This document shows, in pieces, positions 8,900 to 17,924 of a stretch of 64,000 bases of DNA (position 1 is the stretch's first letter; each line of letters begins with the position of its first letter). Source of the DNA: Enhygromyxa salina (GTDB taxonomy: Bacteria; Myxococcota_A; Polyangia; Nannocystales; Nannocystaceae); the NCBI RefSeq assembly GCF_000737335.2, contig NZ_JMCC02000004.1, positions 96,375 through 160,374 on the forward strand, given 5' to 3'. Under the pieces are notes generated by a model. The model was not told where the DNA came from. It saw only the letters and a program-made list of their open reading frames with translations, and ran no database searches. Both the position numbers and the translations under genes were made by a program.

Positions 8900-9793
8900 C
8901 TAGCTGGTTGGAAGCGGCGTGATCTTCAAGCGTTGGAGCTTCAGCGCCCGCGCCAAGCCGTCTTGCAAGGTGGCGAGGGTCGGGATACCGGTCAGATCGA
9001 CGCCGAGCTGGACGATCGTCCTCGCGTTCTGTGGTGACATGCCAACCAAGATCGCGGCGGTGCCCAGCAGCCGGATTGTTCGAGCGAGGCGGATGATCAG
9101 CTGCGCCGCCGCGGTGTCGAACACCGGCACACCCGAGATGTCCAAGATCGCGGCTCGGGTATGCAGCCGAGCGATCTCAAGCAACAGCTTCTCTGTCAGC
9201 ATCTCGGCCCGAAGCGTGTCGAAGGTGCCGATCAGCGGTACGACGAGGATGCCCTGCACGACCGGAGCGATCGGCGTGGACGCCTGACGAATGAGCTCGA
9301 GCAGCTGGGTCTTCTCTTCGAGCGCGACCTCGAGCTCGGCGAGCTGTGACTCGAGCCGCTGAACGCCGAGCTGGGCGGCCTCACGCTGAATCTTTTCGTC
9401 GCGCCACGCCATGAAGCACGTGGTGCAGACCACGATCAGCTCGAAGAACCAATCTTCGACCCCCAGGCGAAGCTCGGTTGCTTCGGGGGTGGCACTCGAG
9501 GTCTCGCGCACCTGGGCGCGAAAGGTCTGGGCGAAGAAGCGCAGATCCGCGAACGTGAGCCCGTTGGGCGCGAGCTCGAGGACCAGCGCGTGCACGAACG
9601 CGCGAACGCCCTCGCGCTGGTTCGCGGCAAGATCCTGCACGAGCGCGGTCATGGCTGACTCCACGTGGGCGCGGCAGACCTTCGGGCCGACCCGACGGAA
9701 CGCGCTCGCGGCCCGCTTGCCCAGCCGCTCGCTCACTGCTTCGATGATCTGCGCGTGCGCAGCGGTGAGCGGAGTGAGCGAGGGGATCTGCAT
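8900..9793 (-). CDS. RsbR-like STAS-domain regulator
   Basis: About 297 residues. The N-terminal ~150 residues are helical and resemble the sensory part of RsbR paralogues, a coiled-coil (QREAAQLGVQRLESQLAELEVALEEK) links it to a C-terminal STAS domain starting at PIAPVVQGILVVPLIG. The two phosphorylation positions of RsbR appear as Ser in DISGV and Thr in ARTIV, so the first is conservatively substituted. Such proteins form stressosome shells with RsbS and are phosphorylated by the kinase RsbT; neither partner is in the window. An upstream TTG at 9835 is an alternative start. Co-oriented and close to the V4R-like gene at 8345. Confidence 0.75.
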   Translation of the reverse strand: MQIPSLTPLTAAHAQIIEAVSERLGKRAASAFRRVGPKVCRAHVESAMTALVQDLAANQREGVRAFVHALVLELAPNGLTFADLRFFAQTFRAQVRETSSATPEATELRLGVEDWFFELIVVCTTCFMAWRDEKIQREAAQLGVQRLESQLAELEVALEEKTQLLELIRQASTPIAPVVQGILVVPLIGTFDTLRAEMLTEKLLLEIARLHTRAAILDISGVPVFDTAAAQLIIRLARTIRLLGTAAILVGMSPQNARTIVQLGVDLTGIPTLATLQDGLARALKLQRLKITPLPTS

Positions 9794-9975
9794 GGGAGGC
9801 TCACCAGCTGACGGCTGGGTGCATCGTGGTTCCAAATACCGCGTACTTCATATCGTAGGCGCGGGTCGGGGGTCCAGCGTTCTCGCGCGCCGTCGCCGTG
9901 GCGTCCGGCCCGCGAGCCTCGAGTCTCACCCAGCTTGCGGGCTCGTGAGCGTTTGTTAACTCTGGGCGCCGCGCG

Positions 9976-11121
9976 ATGATCCCAATTCGCAACTCAGCTC
10001 GCACCGAAGCCCAGCGCGTCGGTCCCTCGGGCTCGATGCTCGAGCTCCTCGGGCAAGTCGCGGAAGCGAGCGCCGCCACGACGCAAGCGGCGTTGCCAAG
10101 CGCGTTCGCGTTGCTGCCCGAGCAGCTCGAGGCCAGCGGCTGTCCCGGTTCGGCCACGAACGCGTTCCAGAAGCTGCAGCGCCCGTGGACGTGGAGTCAC
10201 GTCGAGCCCCCACTTGGTCAGGCGGCAGCTCGGTGGTTGGTCGAGCACACCGATCTGCGGCTGCCGCAGGTCGAGCGCGAGGTGTCTGCGAGCGACGGCA
10301 CGACGCGGGTGGTCTACCGCAGCGGCGGCCAGGCGTTCGAAGCCGTGCACATGCCTCGCGACGTTCGGGCGCCGCGGGTGACGATATGCATCTCGTCGCA
10401 GGTTGGCTGTGGCATGGGGTGCACGTTCTGCGCGACCGCGAGCATGGGCCTGATCCGCAACCTGAGCGCGGGTGAGATCGTCGGCCAGGTGTTGGCGACG
10501 ATGCATCGGATCGGGCCCAAGACATCAAACCAGCTGTCGCTGGTGTTCATGGGCATGGGCGAGCCGCTGCACAACGTCACGGGCGTGGTCCAGGCCATCC
10601 AGACGCTGTGCCACCCCCGTGGGCTGGGGCTCTCGCCGAAGCGGATCACGGTGTCGACTTCGGGCGTGGTCAAGGGGATCGAGGCGCTCGCCCGCGCGCC
10701 GCGTCGGCCCCGGCTCGCGCTCAGCCTCAACGCCACGTCGGATCCAACCCGAAGCTCGATCATGCCGGTCAACCGCAAGTGGGATCTCGCCGAGCTCCGC
10801 GCGGCCTTGGACCGCTGGCCGTTCGAGGCCCGTGAGCGCGTCACGATCGAGTACGTGATGCTCGCCGGGGTCAACGATAGCGACGCTGACATCGAGCGAC
10901 TCGTGGCGTGGCTCGACGGCCTGCCGCACATGCTCAACCTGATCCCCTTCAACCCCCACCACGCGGCGCCCGGCCTGCGGGCGAGCTCGCCCGCGCGCAT
11001 CAGCGAGTTCTCGGCGGCGCTGCATGCCGCCGGTTGCCGGGTCACCGTTCGCGTCAACCGTGGCCGCGACGTGGCGGCGGCGTGCGGGCAGCTGGTGACC
11101 GGCGTCGGCTCTGATCGGTGA
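9976..11121 (+). CDS. rlmN: RlmN-family 23S rRNA (adenine-2503-C2)/tRNA methyltransferase, radical SAM
   Basis: 381 residues. Radical SAM motif CGMGCTFC (Cys145/149/152), the GMGEPLHN motif, and both catalytic cysteines of the family are present: Cys138 in TICISSQVGC (equivalent to E. coli Cys118) and Cys370 in AAACGQL (equivalent to Cys355). This supports an active enzyme that methylates C2 of A2503 in 23S rRNA (and possibly A37 of some tRNAs). The length is typical. An in-frame ATG at 10036 could be the true start because the first ~20 residues look poorly conserved. It is convergent with the DUF2079 gene, 28 bp apart. It could instead be a Cfr-like paralogue, but the sequence fits RlmN better. 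Confidence 0.9.
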   Translation: MIPIRNSARTEAQRVGPSGSMLELLGQVAEASAATTQAALPSAFALLPEQLEASGCPGSATNAFQKLQRPWTWSHVEPPLGQAAARWLVEHTDLRLPQVEREVSASDGTTRVVYRSGGQAFEAVHMPRDVRAPRVTICISSQVGCGMGCTFCATASMGLIRNLSAGEIVGQVLATMHRIGPKTSNQLSLVFMGMGEPLHNVTGVVQAIQTLCHPRGLGLSPKRITVSTSGVVKGIEALARAPRRPRLALSLNATSDPTRSSIMPVNRKWDLAELRAALDRWPFEARERVTIEYVMLAGVNDSDADIERLVAWLDGLPHMLNLIPFNPHHAAPGLRASSPARISEFSAALHAAGCRVTVRVNRGRDVAAACGQLVTGVGSDR

Positions 11122-11149
11122 TGGTGCCGGCCGGCCGACCCGGGACGGC

Positions 11150-13192
11150 TCAGCCCTGCTTGGACTTCTTGGTCTTCTTGGTCTTCTTGGACTTTTTGGG
11201 CTTCTCGACTGGCAGCGGCACGCTGGGGTCCCGCTTTAGCAGCACCAGCCCAGTTGGGTGCTCATCGATCACGATGTACGCGCCCGAGGTCTCGAGCGGC
11301 TTGACGTCGATCAGCGAGGGTCCGCTGCGCCGCCGCCGGGCCCGATCCACCAGCAGATAGTCGAGTCCGCGGGCGTCGGCGTCGGGGTACTTCTCGATCA
11401 TCGCGCGCCCCGACAAGTGCGGGACCAGGTGATCCGTGGCCGCGACCGAGGCGTCGGGGGGGATCGCGTCGGCGGCCTGGCGAAGCCACTCGTAGCGGGC
11501 CGCGGCCTCCTCGTCGTAGGTGCGCACGAGCGTGTAGTAGCCAGCTTGGAAGCTGTCGTTCTCGACCAGGCCGCCGTACTTCCACGACACCAACACCGAC
11601 ATCATCGCGCAGCCCAGCGCGCCGGCCCGGGCGAACTGAACCTGCGTGGCGGCGAACCGAGCCAGCGCGGGGCTCTGGGCTGGATCGGCCAGCACCAGGG
11701 GCACCAGCACGAACGCAAACGGCGTGTGCAAGGTGACGTATTGAAAGTGCAGCGAGAACAGGGCCGGCTTGGTGCCGAGCAGGCAAAACCCAAGGCCGTA
11801 GACCAGCAGCACGCGCCCGGGCCGGGCGAAGAAGGGCAGCACCAACAGCGGGCCAAAGCAGCGCGCGAGGTACAGCAGCTTGTCTTCGGTCATGACGCTG
11901 CGCAGCACGAACACCGGGTTGCTGATCAGCGAAGCCAGCAGCTCGCTCACGCCGCTGCGGCCCTTGGGGATCAGGTAGCCAAAGTAGGTGCTGTAGCCGT
12001 AGCTGTGGTCGGTCGACTCCATCAACAGGCCGGCGTCGGGCATCATCGCCAGCTTGACCACGCCGAGGTACGCGATCGAGGCCAGGATCGTCAGCACGCC
12101 CACGCGCCCGCGCCCCGTCACCAGCGCGTAGACGCCCAGCGCCGCGCTGAGCAGCGACATGTCCTCGCGGACCAGCAACAACAGCAGCAGCGTGACGGCG
12201 TAGGACTTGCTCGCGCCGGTCTCGAGCAGCAGCACGGCGGTCATCAGCAGCGGGATCGCCAGGCTCAGCGAGTGAAAGTCGTAGAGGTTGGCGCCCTGGA
12301 TGCCCGGATGCGCCAGGTAGCTCACGACCAACGCAAACCCGGCCCAGTGACTGCTCAGCTTGCGCACGACCAGCAGGTACAGCGGCACCGCACCCGCCGC
12401 GATCCACACCGTCTGCAGCACGATGATCGTGTGGGCGCCGGGGCTGATCCGGTAGAACGGGGACAGCAGGATCAGGATTGGATCAAAGTGCGCGGCGAGG
12501 TGGGTGTCGCCCTTGACCAAGGTCGAGCGCAGCCCGTTGCCGTGGCTCGCGTTCCAAAACAGGTTGTCGTAGATGCCAAGGTCATGGGTGGAGGTGGTGA
12601 GGTTGTAGTGGTGCAGCAGGGCCAGGCGCGAGATCTGGAAGATGTAGAATCCAACGGCCAGCGTGCTCAGCAGCGCGGGCGCGTGGACCTGCCACAGCTT
12701 GGCGGGGGGGCGCTCGCGGGTGGGGAGCCGGTAACACCAGACCACCAGCACGCCGGTTGCAAACCCTGCCAGCGCGAGGGTGAACCACGGGTTGCTGGTC
12801 TCGAGCTTTGGAGTGGTCAGCGCCGCGATCGCCGGGAGCATCAGCGCGAGCACACCGTGCCGCAAGCAGCGATCGATGGTCTCGCCCAGCCCCGGTGTGG
12901 CATCCGTGGTGTCGGCGGGCGCCTGGCGCTTGGCCCGAAGATGGACGGCGGCGATCCCCACCAGCGCCAGCGCGATCGAGACCACCACCGTCGCCACGAT
13001 CGAGTTGGTGACCTCTGCCTTGACGCGATTGTCGGCCAGCGCGGTGAGCGTGTCGCGGTTCCGCAGCATCCACCACGCGTAGCCAGGGGCCGCGCCACAG
13101 GCCAGCACACCCCCAACCCGGGCCCGCTGATCCCACGACCACGAGCCCGCTTTCGCCAGGGCGTCGAGGACCGCCAGCGCGCGCGCCTTCAC
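11150..13192 (-). CDS. DUF2079 polytopic membrane protein (GT-C-like)
   Basis: 680 residues with about a dozen hydrophobic segments and the DUF2079 signature region LLHHYNLTTSTHDLGIYDNLFWNASHG and GDTHLAAHFDPILILLSPFYRI. DUF2079 proteins resemble GT-C lipid-linked glycosyltransferases, but no reaction has been assigned. The C-terminus ends in a Lys-rich tail (KPKKSKKTKKTKKSKQG). The GTG start at 13192 lies 2 nt after the stop of the upstream dehydratase gene, which implies co-transcription and probably translational coupling. The codon-periodic repeat (ttcttggtc) encoding the tail is a small simple-sequence tract at 11160-11200. Confidence 0.8.
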   Translation of the reverse strand: MKARALAVLDALAKAGSWSWDQRARVGGVLACGAAPGYAWWMLRNRDTLTALADNRVKAEVTNSIVATVVVSIALALVGIAAVHLRAKRQAPADTTDATPGLGETIDRCLRHGVLALMLPAIAALTTPKLETSNPWFTLALAGFATGVLVVWCYRLPTRERPPAKLWQVHAPALLSTLAVGFYIFQISRLALLHHYNLTTSTHDLGIYDNLFWNASHGNGLRSTLVKGDTHLAAHFDPILILLSPFYRISPGAHTIIVLQTVWIAAGAVPLYLLVVRKLSSHWAGFALVVSYLAHPGIQGANLYDFHSLSLAIPLLMTAVLLLETGASKSYAVTLLLLLLVREDMSLLSAALGVYALVTGRGRVGVLTILASIAYLGVVKLAMMPDAGLLMESTDHSYGYSTYFGYLIPKGRSGVSELLASLISNPVFVLRSVMTEDKLLYLARCFGPLLVLPFFARPGRVLLVYGLGFCLLGTKPALFSLHFQYVTLHTPFAFVLVPLVLADPAQSPALARFAATQVQFARAGALGCAMMSVLVSWKYGGLVENDSFQAGYYTLVRTYDEEAAARYEWLRQAADAIPPDASVAATDHLVPHLSGRAMIEKYPDADARGLDYLLVDRARRRRSGPSLIDVKPLETSGAYIVIDEHPTGLVLLKRDPSVPLPVEKPKKSKKTKKTKKSKQG

Positions 13193-13194
13193 GG

Positions 13195-14658
13195 CTAGGG
13201 CTCCTCGATCTGCGCGAGCCGCTTGGCGAGCTGTTGCTTGAACTCTAGCTGCATGCCGCGGGCGATCTGGATGCGCTGGGCCTGCGGCGATCCTGCGCCG
13301 TGCATGGACTCGGTCAGGTAGCCGACCGCGTTGCGGCCAAGGGTCATGTTCTCGATCAAGCGCAGGATCTTCCAGCGGTCGCGCACGTCGACGTCGTCGC
13401 GGGTCTTGAGAAATTTTTCGAGCAGAGCCCCGACCGCATCGGACTCGAGATCCGCGGCCGAGGGCAGGGTTGCGACCAGACCCCCGGCCAGATCCTGGGC
13501 CAGCCGCCCCAGCTCGTAGGGCAGCTTGGTCACGTGGTGCTTGCACACGTTGGCCAGCATGTCGTCGTTGAGGTACGCGCCCGAGGCCGTAGGCTTGGCT
13601 TGGTGGGACGAGGCGATCCCGGTCCCGTAGATGGTCTCGTTGAGGTGGGTCATCTCGACCAGCTTGTCGCGGATGTGCGAGGCCTTGGCGACGCCGTTGT
13701 AGTCCGCGACCGTTGCCGCCGCGCCGATCAGCACGTCACCGACCCCGGTCTTGCACACGTAGCTGCGCCGGTGATAGCAGGTGAAGCGCTCGACCAGCAT
13801 CGAGGCGAACTCGACCTCGCCGTTCATGAACACCCGCTCCCACGGAATGAACACGTCGTCGAAGATCACCAGCGCCTCTTGGCCCGCGTACTGCGGGTTG
13901 CCGCGGTCGAGGGTGCTGGGCTCCATGCTGCGGGTGTCGCAGGACTGACGCCCATAGATGTACGTGATCCCCGGGGCCTCGACTGGCAGCGCGCCGATCA
14001 CCGCGTAGTCGCGGTCTTCGGGGCCCAGGCGCATGGTTGGCATCACGATCAGCCAGTGCGAATTAATGCACCCAGTCTGGTGGGCCTTGGCGCCGCGGAT
14101 CACCACGCCTTCGTCATTGCGCGCGACCACCCGCAAGAACAGGTCGGGATCGGTCTGCTGATGCGGGGCCTTGCTGCGGTCGCCCTTGGGATCGGTCATC
14201 GCCCCACCGATCACGCAATTGCGCGACTGGACCATCTTGATGAACGCGCGCAGGCGGGCGTGATAGGGGGTCGCGTGGGCTTGGTCGATCTCGAAGGTCA
14301 CCGAGTACAGCGCGTTGAGGGCGTCCATCCCCACGCAGCGCTGAAAGCAGGTGCCGGTCAGCTGGCCCAGCTTGCGCTGCATGTGGTTTTGGTCGACCAG
14401 GTCCTGGGCGCTGTGAGCGACGTGCAGGAACCGGTTGACCCGCTCGCCCGTCAACGAAGAGATCGCCGTGGCCAGCTCGGGCTCGCGCAGGGCCAGGTCA
14501 TAGGTCTGCGCGACCGCGTTGATCGAGGGCCGAATGATCGGGTGGTCGACCGGCTCGTCGACCCGCTGACCGAGCAGGTAGACGTTGAGATCGCGGCCGC
14601 GGAGGCTGTTGATGTAGTCATCGCCGCTGCGCAGCGGCCAGCTCGCTTGCTCGGTCAA
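13195..14658 (-). CDS. abfD: 4-hydroxybutyryl-CoA dehydratase / vinylacetyl-CoA isomerase homologue (AbfD-like)
   Basis: 487 residues, collinear with AbfD of the HpaB-like flavoprotein superfamily, including stretches such as VDHPIIRPSIN, GAMTDPKGDRS, RGAKAHQTGCINSH, IYGRQSCDTR and ESMHGAGSPQAQRI. The enzyme would dehydrate 4-hydroxybutyryl-CoA to crotonyl-CoA using FAD and a 4Fe-4S cluster. Cluster ligands are visible as Cys104 and Cys108 (CFQRC), His296 and Cys302. In the Clostridium enzyme, as I recall it, seven positions separate His292 and Cys299; here it is six (YHRRSYVC). The TTG start at 14658 has a GAAGG about 10 nt upstream. Followed at 2 nt by the DUF2079 gene. The function in an apparently aerobic bacterium is uncertain; vinylacetyl-CoA isomerase alone is possible. 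Confidence 0.85.
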   Translation of the reverse strand: MTEQASWPLRSGDDYINSLRGRDLNVYLLGQRVDEPVDHPIIRPSINAVAQTYDLALREPELATAISSLTGERVNRFLHVAHSAQDLVDQNHMQRKLGQLTGTCFQRCVGMDALNALYSVTFEIDQAHATPYHARLRAFIKMVQSRNCVIGGAMTDPKGDRSKAPHQQTDPDLFLRVVARNDEGVVIRGAKAHQTGCINSHWLIVMPTMRLGPEDRDYAVIGALPVEAPGITYIYGRQSCDTRSMEPSTLDRGNPQYAGQEALVIFDDVFIPWERVFMNGEVEFASMLVERFTCYHRRSYVCKTGVGDVLIGAAATVADYNGVAKASHIRDKLVEMTHLNETIYGTGIASSHQAKPTASGAYLNDDMLANVCKHHVTKLPYELGRLAQDLAGGLVATLPSAADLESDAVGALLEKFLKTRDDVDVRDRWKILRLIENMTLGRNAVGYLTESMHGAGSPQAQRIQIARGMQLEFKQQLAKRLAQIEEP

Positions 14659-14668
14659 GGTCGAGCCT

Positions 14669-15016
14669 TCAGCCGCGACGGCGACGCAGCGCGAAGCCCG
14701 AGATCAGCAGCATGAGGCCAGCGAGGCCGATCACGCGGTCGTCGTTGTCGACCATCGAGCAGCTGCCGGCCTTCTTGGCGTCGTCTTGCTTGGCGTCGTC
14801 CTTCTTGGCGTCGTCTTGCTTGGCGTCGGGTGCGGTCTCGGCTTTGACCTCGGGCGCCGGAACTTCGGCTGTGACCTCGGGCGCCGGGACTTCGGCTTTG
14901 ACCTCGGGCGCGGGCGTGGGCGCGGGCTCGGGGCTCGCGAGATCGGCGAGCGCGGTGGTGGAGGTCATGGCGACTGCGAACAGGGCAGCCAGAGCGAGAG
15001 CGCGTGGGCAGGACAT
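14669..15016 (-). CDS. Small exported protein with Pro/Ala/Glu and Lys/Asp repeats and a MYXO-CTERM-like tail
   Basis: 115 residues. A signal peptide (LALAALFAVAMTSTTALA) is followed by three imperfect PAPEVKAE-type repeats, then a charged KQDDAKKDDAKQDDAKK repeat, and a C-terminal signature of a Cys (GSCS), a hydrophobic helix (GLAGLMLLISGFAL) and RRRRG. This tripartite tail matches MYXO-CTERM/GlyGly-CTERM-type sorting signals, so the mature protein is probably surface-anchored after processing. No enzymatic domain is present. A perfect -10-like TATACT lies 7 nt before the ATG at 15016. It lies 10 nt before the AbfD-like gene. Confidence 0.7.
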   Translation of the reverse strand: MSCPRALALAALFAVAMTSTTALADLASPEPAPTPAPEVKAEVPAPEVTAEVPAPEVKAETAPDAKQDDAKKDDAKQDDAKKAGSCSMVDNDDRVIGLAGLMLLISGFALRRRRG

Positions 15017-15023
15017 CGCCGGG

Positions 15024-15029
15024 AGTATA
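15024..15029 (-). promoter_or_regulatory. Putative -10 element for a leaderless transcript
   Basis: TATACT on the minus strand ends 7 nt before the ATG at 15016 with no Shine-Dalgarno. It is the best -10 match among the leaderless-type starts in this window. Confidence 0.55.
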
Positions 15030-15082
15030 CCCGCGCGGCCACGAGCGCGCGTGAGTCGATGCGTGGCCCACTCCGGGCGCAC

Positions 15083-17137
15083 TCAGGGCAGCTGGACTCG
15101 CCAGGTCTCGGCGTCGAAGAAGTGCGGGTTCAGGGCGAGGCTCCACGTGACCTGCTCCATGCACGTGCGAAGCGATGCGCTGGTCGCCGCGGTCGTGAGC
15201 GTGACGTCGAGGATCTCGACCGTCTGGGTCTCGAGGACGACCTGGCCGCCAAGCCCATCGCCGCCGCAGCGCCTCCAGCCCTCGCGCAGCTCGGCCTCGA
15301 GCCAGGCTCGCTTGTCGAAGGTCGGGCCCATGCCGCTCCCGCTACCCCCAAAGCCGCCGCCGCTGCCCATCAAGCCGATGCCGCCGATGCCCATCGAGCC
15401 CTCCCCGCCGCGCTCGAGCCCCTCGGTCGAGGGCCGCACGCCAGGCTCGATCGCGAGGTAGCTGGTGACCGGCGAGACCGCCCGGCCGCGCAGCGCCAGC
15501 TGCATCATCTCGATCTCGTCGAGCTCCCACAGCACCTGCGAGCCGAACACCAGGGCCGACCAGCGATCCCCAGCTTGGCGGCTGGGCTTGGCGCTGTGGT
15601 CGACGGGGATGTTCCAGGTCACCCCTTCAACGCTGAGCTCGCGGCCGGGTGTGGGCGAGAGCAGCAGATCCTCGTAGCCTTGTCCCTCGTCTAGGCTGCC
15701 TTCGAAGTTCGTCCAATAGTAGTCATCGTCGAGCGAGAGCCCGTCGACGCTGACGCGCAGGTCGTCGATCCGAACCGGCCGGGCCCACTCCTCGAGCACC
15801 GCGCGGCCGCGGGCATGGTCCTCGTCATCGGCCCACGCGCTTGGCACCGCCGCGTCCCACACCACGCCTTGGGTGCTCGCGGCCAGGGTTGACCAGGGGT
15901 GCAGATCATCGCGTCCAAGCCACGCGTCGCCCTCTACGATGTCGGCGAGATGCACGATCGCGTTGCTGTGCTTCACGACCGCTGCGTAGTGTTCGGGGGC
16001 GACGCGCGAGGCGGTCTCGAAGTCGGTCATCAGCAAGATCCGCCGGGGCCCACGCGGGGTTGCGCTGAGCAGCTCGTCGGCCTTGGCGAGCGCGAGCCCG
16101 ACCTCGCTGCCGTTGCGTTGGTTGAGCGTTGCGCTGCCCAGCAGCTCGATCGCCTGGGCCGCCGTGACGAAGCCGGGCGAGATCGAGTGGACCTCACGAT
16201 CGAAGCCCAGCAGGGCCACCTGGGTGCCGAGCGCCGGATCGGCGAGGTGCTCGAGATAGGTCTGGGCCGCGAGTCGCTGGGCCGCGACCGCGCCCGCGTC
16301 GAGCGACACCGACAGATCCAGGGCGATCACCACGCGCGCGCCCGTTGGCACCTTCGAGATCTCTGGCGCCAGAGTCAGGCGCCACGCCGCCAGGTGTTGC
16401 CTGCCGGTTCCAACCGACGCGAGCTCGAGCGAAATGGGTGCGGGGTCGCGTGGCGCCAGCGCGATCTCGACGCCGTGATCGAGGGTCAAGAGGTGCCCGC
16501 GCGCCACCACTTCCCCGTTGACGAACAGCTGGTCGAGCTGCTCGCTCGGCGAGACGACCAGCTCGGCCGGCAGGCTGGCGGTGCCGAGCTCGGGCAAGAA
16601 CAGACGCCAGCGCCCGCCCTCCCAGCGGGCCGGCATACTCAGCGTGTACTCGATTGTCTTTTCAGTGTTGGGCGCGACCGGAAACACCTGAAGCGCCAGC
16701 AGCGTCTGGTCGCGCCACGACAGCAGCGCAGGGTCTTTGGGATAGTAGGCGCCCATTCCCGTCAGCTCTTCGTAGCGGGCGGCCGCGGCTTCGGCCTCGA
16801 GCAGGTCACCCGCGAACCAATGCGGCTTGCCGTGCAGCTCACCCAGGGTGCGCAGGCCCGTGGCGACCGATGTCTCGGGCACGTAGATCCAGAACATGGC
16901 CTCGTCGTGGCGCTCGATCCCGTTGTGCACCGTTCGTCGGACCCGCAAGCTGGCGTAGCCGCGATCCATGGTCAGCTCGATCTCGTGCCCGCGCTCGACG
17001 AGTTGATCGTAGCCGCGGGTGCCGTAGACAGAGTCGCCGCCGGCCTCGGCGTCGCGGGGGAGCGACGAGAGGGCGGCGGCGGTCAGGGCGATGCTCAGGG
17101 CAATGCGCGGCTTGAACCCAAGGGGGTAACTCGACAT
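15083..17137 (-). CDS. VIT and VWA domain protein with AgmX/PglI-like C-terminus
   Basis: 684 residues. A signal peptide (IALSIALTAAALSSLPRDAEA) leads into a VIT domain (about residues 35-170, vault/inter-alpha-trypsin type) and a von Willebrand A domain starting near residue 270 with an intact metal-ion-dependent adhesion motif (DLSVS). A Gly-rich linker near residue 580 precedes a C-terminal domain resembling the AgmX/PglI C-terminus (CGGDG...QTVEILDVTL...TCMEQVTWSLAL). It is probably an exported protein-interaction or adhesion component; the AgmX link to gliding is family-level inference only. The ATG at 17137 gives the signal peptide; a longer frame upstream does not look coding. Confidence 0.8.
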   Translation of the reverse strand: MSSYPLGFKPRIALSIALTAAALSSLPRDAEAGGDSVYGTRGYDQLVERGHEIELTMDRGYASLRVRRTVHNGIERHDEAMFWIYVPETSVATGLRTLGELHGKPHWFAGDLLEAEAAAARYEELTGMGAYYPKDPALLSWRDQTLLALQVFPVAPNTEKTIEYTLSMPARWEGGRWRLFLPELGTASLPAELVVSPSEQLDQLFVNGEVVARGHLLTLDHGVEIALAPRDPAPISLELASVGTGRQHLAAWRLTLAPEISKVPTGARVVIALDLSVSLDAGAVAAQRLAAQTYLEHLADPALGTQVALLGFDREVHSISPGFVTAAQAIELLGSATLNQRNGSEVGLALAKADELLSATPRGPRRILLMTDFETASRVAPEHYAAVVKHSNAIVHLADIVEGDAWLGRDDLHPWSTLAASTQGVVWDAAVPSAWADDEDHARGRAVLEEWARPVRIDDLRVSVDGLSLDDDYYWTNFEGSLDEGQGYEDLLLSPTPGRELSVEGVTWNIPVDHSAKPSRQAGDRWSALVFGSQVLWELDEIEMMQLALRGRAVSPVTSYLAIEPGVRPSTEGLERGGEGSMGIGGIGLMGSGGGFGGSGSGMGPTFDKRAWLEAELREGWRRCGGDGLGGQVVLETQTVEILDVTLTTAATSASLRTCMEQVTWSLALNPHFFDAETWRVQLP

Positions 17138-17213
17138 GCGCCCACCGACCGCGGCCAGCCGGCGAGGTTCCGCGACATGTTGGGTTTTGGCGTGAGCGTG
17201 CTGGGGGAGTGGC

Positions 17214-17573
17214 TCAGGGCCACCCCAGCGTCTGACGCAACAGCAGCCCGATCGCCACGCTCGCCGAGTTGGCGAACGCCGCCCAGGCGAGCGAGCGCTG
17301 CAGGCCAAACCCGCGCAGCCACGCGGCCTCGACCGTGATCGCAAACAGCTCGGCGACGATCACCATCGTCAGCCACGAGCCGGGGATCAGCTTGGGCATC
17401 ACGAACCAGACGATCGGGTGGGTGACTGCGCTGGCCCCGAACGCGATCGCCAGCGCCGCCGGCCAGCGCTTGCACACCGGCTCGCGCTCGGGCAGCCGCT
17501 CGAGCAGGGCGCGGATGTAGATCGGCACCTCGATCAGCTGGGTAAAGGCGAACGCCAACAGCCACGCGCTCAT
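17214..17573 (-). CDS. Small four-helix membrane protein, unknown function
   Basis: About 119 residues with three to four hydrophobic segments (LLAFAFTQLIEVPIYI, WPAALAIAFGASAVTHPIVWFVMP, WLTMVIVAELFAITVEAAWL, SLAWAAFANSASVAIGLLL). I do not recognise the family. The ATG at 17573 is preceded at 7 nt by AATCAT, a weak -10. It sits 76 nt upstream of the VIT/VWA gene on the same strand. Confidence 0.55.
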   Translation of the reverse strand: MSAWLLAFAFTQLIEVPIYIRALLERLPEREPVCKRWPAALAIAFGASAVTHPIVWFVMPKLIPGSWLTMVIVAELFAITVEAAWLRGFGLQRSLAWAAFANSASVAIGLLLRQTLGWP

Positions 17574-17650
17574 GGTCGCGATGATTCCCAAGCTCGTGAT
17601 CGAAGCGTCGAGGCCGACACGCCGGGAGCTTAGCAGTCGAGCGCATCTAC

Positions 17651-17828
17651 ATGAAGGTCCCTGAGCCGAGCGCGACAACCACCTTGCTTGGTATCCTGGG
17701 CTTGCTCGCGCTCAGCGCCTGCGGACCGGGTGATCCGCGCGCCTGATGGGGTCGTGCTGGATTCGGTGCCGGTCGGGTTGGAGCGGCATCCCGGGCGGCG
17801 GCTGACAGCGCTCGACTGCGTCGAGTGA
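17651..17828 (+). pseudogene. Degenerate small lipoprotein gene (frameshifted)
   Basis: The ATG at 17651 opens a 31-residue frame with a hydrophobic stretch and a lipobox (LALSAC) followed by GPGDPRA and a stop at 17744. The +1 frame continues across that stop as RAPDGVVLDSVPVGLERHPG and more, ending at 17826-17828. Together they look like a short lipoprotein with a single-base deletion near 17735-17745. No homologue is recognised, so coding status is tentative. Confidence 0.35.
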
Positions 17829-17924
17829 CCTTCGCGGGGGGGCGGCTACGTCGGGCGCCGTCGGCAAGCTCGTCGCTGCCATGCCAGCGTGTCCCCCCCC
17901 GCCACCGTCTGTCAATCTGCCGAC

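Noticed and set aside
11160..11200. ttcttggtc simple repeat as a regulatory repeat
   Set aside because: It lies inside the DUF2079 gene and encodes its Lys-rich tail.
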